Positions 61,461 to 64,000 of a DNA stretch of 64,000 nucleotides are shown in pieces. Under the pieces are notes generated by a model that saw only the letters and a list, made by a program, of their open reading frames with translations, was not told the DNA's origin and did no database searches. The position numbers and the translations under genes are program-made. The stretch lies in the NCBI RefSeq assembly GCF_041893525.1, contig NZ_CP169068.1; one strand, 5' to 3'. Numbering within the stretch: position 1 is the first letter of the stretch; each line of letters starts with the position of its first letter. Source of the DNA: Phaeobacter bryozoorum. Its GTDB lineage: Bacteria > Pseudomonadota > Alphaproteobacteria > Rhodobacterales > Rhodobacteraceae.

Positions 61461-62372
61461 ATGAAACAGAAACTGCCGCCCAGCCGGATCCATCCCGGCC
61501 ATGCCGATCACCTGCTGCTCAGCGCGCTGGCACAGGATATCACCAGCCGCGCAGGCGGCCCGATGGAGCTGGCGGCCGGCTTTCCGCTGATGCTGCGCAC
61601 GTGCATCGACGATGTGATCCTGACCGCCAAGACCGGGCGGCGCGCCTATGAGGATCTGGAAAAAACCGAGAAGACCTATATCGGCACCCGCGTCGAGATT
61701 GAGCTGCGGGCGCTGCTGCGCCTGCCAAAGGGGCGGTTGGATACCGTGATCCTCGGCCATGATGTGGATATCAAACACACCATGGGCAGCAATTGGATGA
61801 TCCCGACCGAAGCCGTCGACCAGCCCTGTATCCTGGTGGCGGCGGATGAGCCGCGGGCGCGCTGTTACCTCGGGCTGATCGTCGCGCGGCAGGCCTATCT
61901 GACCGCCGGTCAGAACAAGGACGCCAAACGCTCGATCTCGGCCGAGGGGTTTGGCAATATTCTCTGGCTGCTCTGTGATCAGCCCTATCCGGCCAATTTC
62001 TGGCGCCTGCTGCCGGAGCGGGTGGTGGCGCGTATCTTTGCCGGGGAGAGCGGCAATGCCCGGATGGCGACGCTGTTCCGGGAGGTGCAGCGTCAGCCGA
62101 TTCCCCGTGACGTCGTCGAGGCGGTGGCCGCGCAGAAGGATTTCATGCGACGGATCCGTTCGGATGGCGGCCATGGCACGCGGGACCTGCTGGGGCGGGA
62201 GGGCATCGTTATCCTTGAGGGGCGCAAGGATGCGCAGCTGATCCGCGCACTTGACCTGCCCCATTGCGGCGGCTCGGAGTTCATATCGGCGCAGCTCTCC
62301 AACCTGACGCAGGCGCGGCTGGCCGCCAGCGCTGGTCACACGATCCGCGAAGATTTTTTCGATCCGAGGTGA
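61461..62372 (+). CDS. NaeI-family type II restriction endonuclease
   Basis: A 303-residue protein I assign to the NaeI family (type IIE; NaeI cuts GCCGGC). The core DTVILGHDVDIKHT gives Asp94, Asp103 and Lys105, the same spacing as the D86/D95/K97 catalytic set that I recall for NaeI, with an acidic cluster EIE (79-81) for the upstream Glu. GSNWMIPTEA follows directly. The C-terminal half would be the second DNA-binding domain. NaeI has 317 residues. Its pairing with a C5 methyltransferase supports the call; the exact target site is unknown. Confidence 0.8.
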   Translation: MKQKLPPSRIHPGHADHLLLSALAQDITSRAGGPMELAAGFPLMLRTCIDDVILTAKTGRRAYEDLEKTEKTYIGTRVEIELRALLRLPKGRLDTVILGHDVDIKHTMGSNWMIPTEAVDQPCILVAADEPRARCYLGLIVARQAYLTAGQNKDAKRSISAEGFGNILWLLCDQPYPANFWRLLPERVVARIFAGESGNARMATLFREVQRQPIPRDVVEAVAAQKDFMRRIRSDGGHGTRDLLGREGIVILEGRKDAQLIRALDLPHCGGSEFISAQLSNLTQARLAASAGHTIREDFFDPR

Positions 62373-62390
62373 AAACCCGCTGTTTTTCGG

Positions 62391-62419
62391 TTGCAGCCCT
62401 GCGCGCAATTGCCTATTCA
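62391..62419 (+). promoter_or_regulatory. Promoter of tRNA-Gly copy 2
   Basis: -35 TTGCAG, 17-bp spacer, -10 TATTCA. It begins 19 bp after the endonuclease stop. Confidence 0.7.
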
Positions 62420-62439
62420 CCGCCTCACCGGATGGCAGC

Positions 62440-62514
62440 GCGGGCGTAGCTCAGGGGTAGAGCATAACCTTGCCAAGGTTAGGGTCGGGCGTTCGAATCG
62501 CCTCGCCCGCTCCA
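62440..62514 (+). tRNA. tRNA-Gly (GCC), copy 2
   Basis: Identical over 75 nt to copy 1, with the same anticodon GCC and encoded CCA. Confidence 0.98.
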
Positions 62515-62530
62515 TCGGGATCACAAAGGC

Positions 62531-62557
62531 CGCTCTTTTGAGCGACTTTTTGTTTTT
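62531..62557 (+). terminator. Terminator of tRNA-Gly copy 2
   Basis: CGCTC-TTTT-GAGCG stem followed by ACTTTTTGTTTTTC. Confidence 0.75.
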
Positions 62558-62707
62558 CTACCAAAAACACAGGGTTACCCGGCCATCTGCGGTGTCTTTA
62601 CGGCGATGATGATTGCGGCATCTGGATCTGCGCGCAGGGCTGACGTGCAGGGCTGACGTACGGGTGGGCGTCCGATTAATTTCTTCACGCAGCTGTCATT
62701 TTTCCTC

Positions 62708-62736
62708 TTGCAGGTGCTGCGGCAATTTCCTAAACA
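62708..62736 (+). promoter_or_regulatory. Promoter of tRNA-Gly copy 3
   Basis: -35 TTGCAG, 17-bp spacer, -10 TAAACA. Confidence 0.75.
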
Positions 62737-62756
62737 CCGCCTCACCAAATGGCAGC

Positions 62757-62831
62757 GCGGGCGTAGCTCAGGGGTAGAGCATAACCTTGCCAAGGTTAGG
62801 GTCGGGCGTTCGAATCGCCTCGCCCGCTCCA
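62757..62831 (+). tRNA. tRNA-Gly (GCC), copy 3
   Basis: Identical over 75 nt to copies 1 and 2; 317 bp after copy 2, with its own promoter and terminator. Confidence 0.98.
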
Positions 62832-62841
62832 TTTGGACTGC

Positions 62842-62869
62842 AAAGGCCGCTCTTTACGAGCGGCCTTTT
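62842..62869 (+). terminator. Terminator of tRNA-Gly copy 3
   Basis: AAAGGCCGCTC and GAGCGGCCTTT form a perfect 11-bp stem around TTTAC, ending in T residues. Confidence 0.9.
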
Positions 62870-63032
62870 GCGTTTCCGCACCCGGATCAGCGCCACGATG
62901 CGCTTGCGCGAACATTTGATCAAATTCCTTTGACGCGACTCTCAAAACCCGCCAATGCTGTGCCAAAGGGGCCAGAGCCCCATCGCCTATGCGCCGCAGG
63001 TCTGGCGCTTCAGCTCAGGAGGACAACAGCCC

Positions 63033-64000
63033 ATGGCCCCGGTCATCTATCCCACCACCAATTTCACCGCCACCGAACAGCTCTGCCTTGAGAGCGGCGA
63101 GGGCATCTATGTGTTCGACAGCGAGGGCAACAAATATATCGAAGGGCTGGCCGGGCTCTGGTGTACATCGCTGGGCTACAGCAATACCGAAGTGATGGAT
63201 GCGATCACCGAGCAGCTGCATAAGCTGCCATTTTCGCACACCTTTGGCGGCAAGACCCATCAGCCGATCCAGGATCTGGCGAAGAAGCTGGCCGCGATGG
63301 TGCCGGTGGAGGACGCCTATATCTTCTTTGGCAACTCAGGCTCCGACGCCAATGACACCCATTACAAGATGCTGCGCTATTACTTCAACGCAATCGGCAA
63401 GCCGGAGAAGCGCAAGATCATCACCCGCGAGCGCGGCTATCACGGGGTCACGGTTGCAGCCGGCTCGCTGACCTCCCTGCCCGCAAATCTTGCGCATTTT
63501 GATGCCCCGCTGGAGGCGCTGTCGATCCTGCGCGCCAACTCGCCGCATTATTACACCGCCCGCAAGGGCAATGAGACCGAGGCGCAATTTGTCGAGCGCA
63601 TCCTTCAGAACCTCGAAGACCAGATCCTGGCGGAAGATCCCGAAACGATTGCGGCGATGATCGTGGAGCCGATCACTGGCGCCTCTGGCGTGATCGTGCC
63701 GCCGGAGGGCTACTATGAGGGGCTACAGGCGCTGCTGCGCAAATATGGCATTCTGGTCTGGGCCGATGAGGTGATCTGTGGCTTTGGGCGCACCGGCGCC
63801 GATTTCGGCTGCACCACCATGGGCATCAAGCCGGATCTGATGACCTTTGCCAAGCAGTTGTCCTCGGCCTATTTCCCGATCTCGGCCTCGGTCATTCCGG
63901 GCTGGATGTATGAGGCGATGGTGGATCAGACCAATCAGGTCGGCGTGTTTGGGCATGGCTATACCTACTCCGGGCACCCGGTCGCCTGTGCCGCCGCGCT
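63033..64000 (+). CDS. Class III PLP-dependent aminotransferase (cut by window end)
   Basis: The first 322 residues of an omega-type aminotransferase; the frame is still open at base 64000. Marks are YIEGLAGLWCTSLGY, YIFFGNSGSDANDTHYK (cofactor phosphate contacts), ERGYHGVTVAAGSLT, IVEPITGASGVIVPPEGYYEGLQ, ILVWADEVICGFGRTG, and the PLP Lys (about 274) in LMTFAKQLSSAY. The usual family length is about 450 residues, so about 130 are missing. ATG 63033 has AGGAGG 10 nt upstream. The amino donor cannot be assigned; relatives use taurine, beta-alanine, putrescine or similar omega-amines. Confidence 0.93.
   Translation, partial: MAPVIYPTTNFTATEQLCLESGEGIYVFDSEGNKYIEGLAGLWCTSLGYSNTEVMDAITEQLHKLPFSHTFGGKTHQPIQDLAKKLAAMVPVEDAYIFFGNSGSDANDTHYKMLRYYFNAIGKPEKRKIITRERGYHGVTVAAGSLTSLPANLAHFDAPLEALSILRANSPHYYTARKGNETEAQFVERILQNLEDQILAEDPETIAAMIVEPITGASGVIVPPEGYYEGLQALLRKYGILVWADEVICGFGRTGADFGCTTMGIKPDLMTFAKQLSSAYFPISASVIPGWMYEAMVDQTNQVGVFGHGYTYSGHPVACAAA

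Noticed and set aside
60327..62420. 697-codon minus-strand frame across the restriction-modification genes
   Set aside because: Spans two real plus-strand genes with clear catalytic motifs; the protein has no recognisable domain.
62575..62832. 85-codon minus-strand frame over tRNA-Gly copy 3
   Set aside because: Overlaps a complete tRNA gene and its promoter.

Overview
The window is a GC-rich chromosomal segment of an alphaproteobacterium, most likely a marine Rhodobacterales (Roseobacter-group) species. The main evidence is the gene content and order: BolA and a J-domain protein next to cobS-cobT, a long dcw cluster holding two DUF2484 genes and running on into lpxC-bamD-recN, a DUF1127 gene followed by four CCUCCUCCC stem-loops (the CcsR or 'cuckoo RNA' arrangement known from Rhodobacter sphaeroides), and alphaproteobacterial LexA-type (GTTC-N7-GTTC) and CtrA-type (TTAA-N7-TTAA) sites. 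Identifications rest on motif recognition and recall of families; no database search was run.

Layout. (1) 1-8.8 kb: 3' end of pepN, two uncharacterised proteins, tex divergent from gatB, a DUF4177 protein, bolA and a J-domain protein. (2) 9-17.8 kb: a DEAD-box helicase with a repetitive tail, cobS and cobT (aerobic cobaltochelatase subunits), an M24B aminopeptidase P, a DUF427 protein, and a lower-GC gap with a perfect palindrome and a small ORF. (3) 17.8-47.2 kb, almost all minus strand: the division and cell-wall cluster, read from mraZ at 47.2 kb: mraZ-rsmH-ftsL-ftsI-murE-murF-mraY, then glsA (plus strand), murD with a thiamine-binding-protein gene, a flavoprotein (plus strand), ftsW-murG-murC, two DUF2484 genes, murB, ddl-ftsQ-ftsA, ftsZ, lpxC, bamD, recN, and a ClC-type chloride transporter. 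(4) 47.2-50 kb: a gene-poor spacer with 19-bp repeats, the Mrp ATPase, and the DUF1127 gene with its four-hairpin RNA array. (5) 50-60 kb: uvrD with an SOS box, a GAF-GGDEF diguanylate cyclase, an FMN-dependent alpha-hydroxy acid dehydrogenase, pyruvate carboxylase and a small membrane protein. (6) 60.1-62.9 kb: three identical tRNA-Gly(GCC) genes, each with its own promoter and terminator; a cytosine-C5 methyltransferase and a probable NaeI-type restriction endonuclease lie between the first and second. (7) 63.0 kb to the end: a class III aminotransferase, cut by the window edge.

How the genes work together. Region 3 supplies nearly the whole cytoplasmic peptidoglycan precursor pathway (MurB-F, MraY, MurG, Ddl) and divisome core (FtsZ, A, Q, L, I, W). 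LpxC and BamD tie it to outer-membrane construction. Many junctions overlap by 1-4 nt (ATGA or TGATG), which suggests translational coupling. Candidate control points are a promoter containing MraZ-type TGGGN repeats before mraZ, a CtrA-type site between ftsA and ftsZ, and LexA-type sites before uvrD and upstream of bamD-recN.

The points most worth a second look are the CcsR-like RNA array, the restriction-modification pair between identical tRNA genes, the 19-bp repeat spacer, and several strong palindromes in gene-free DNA.
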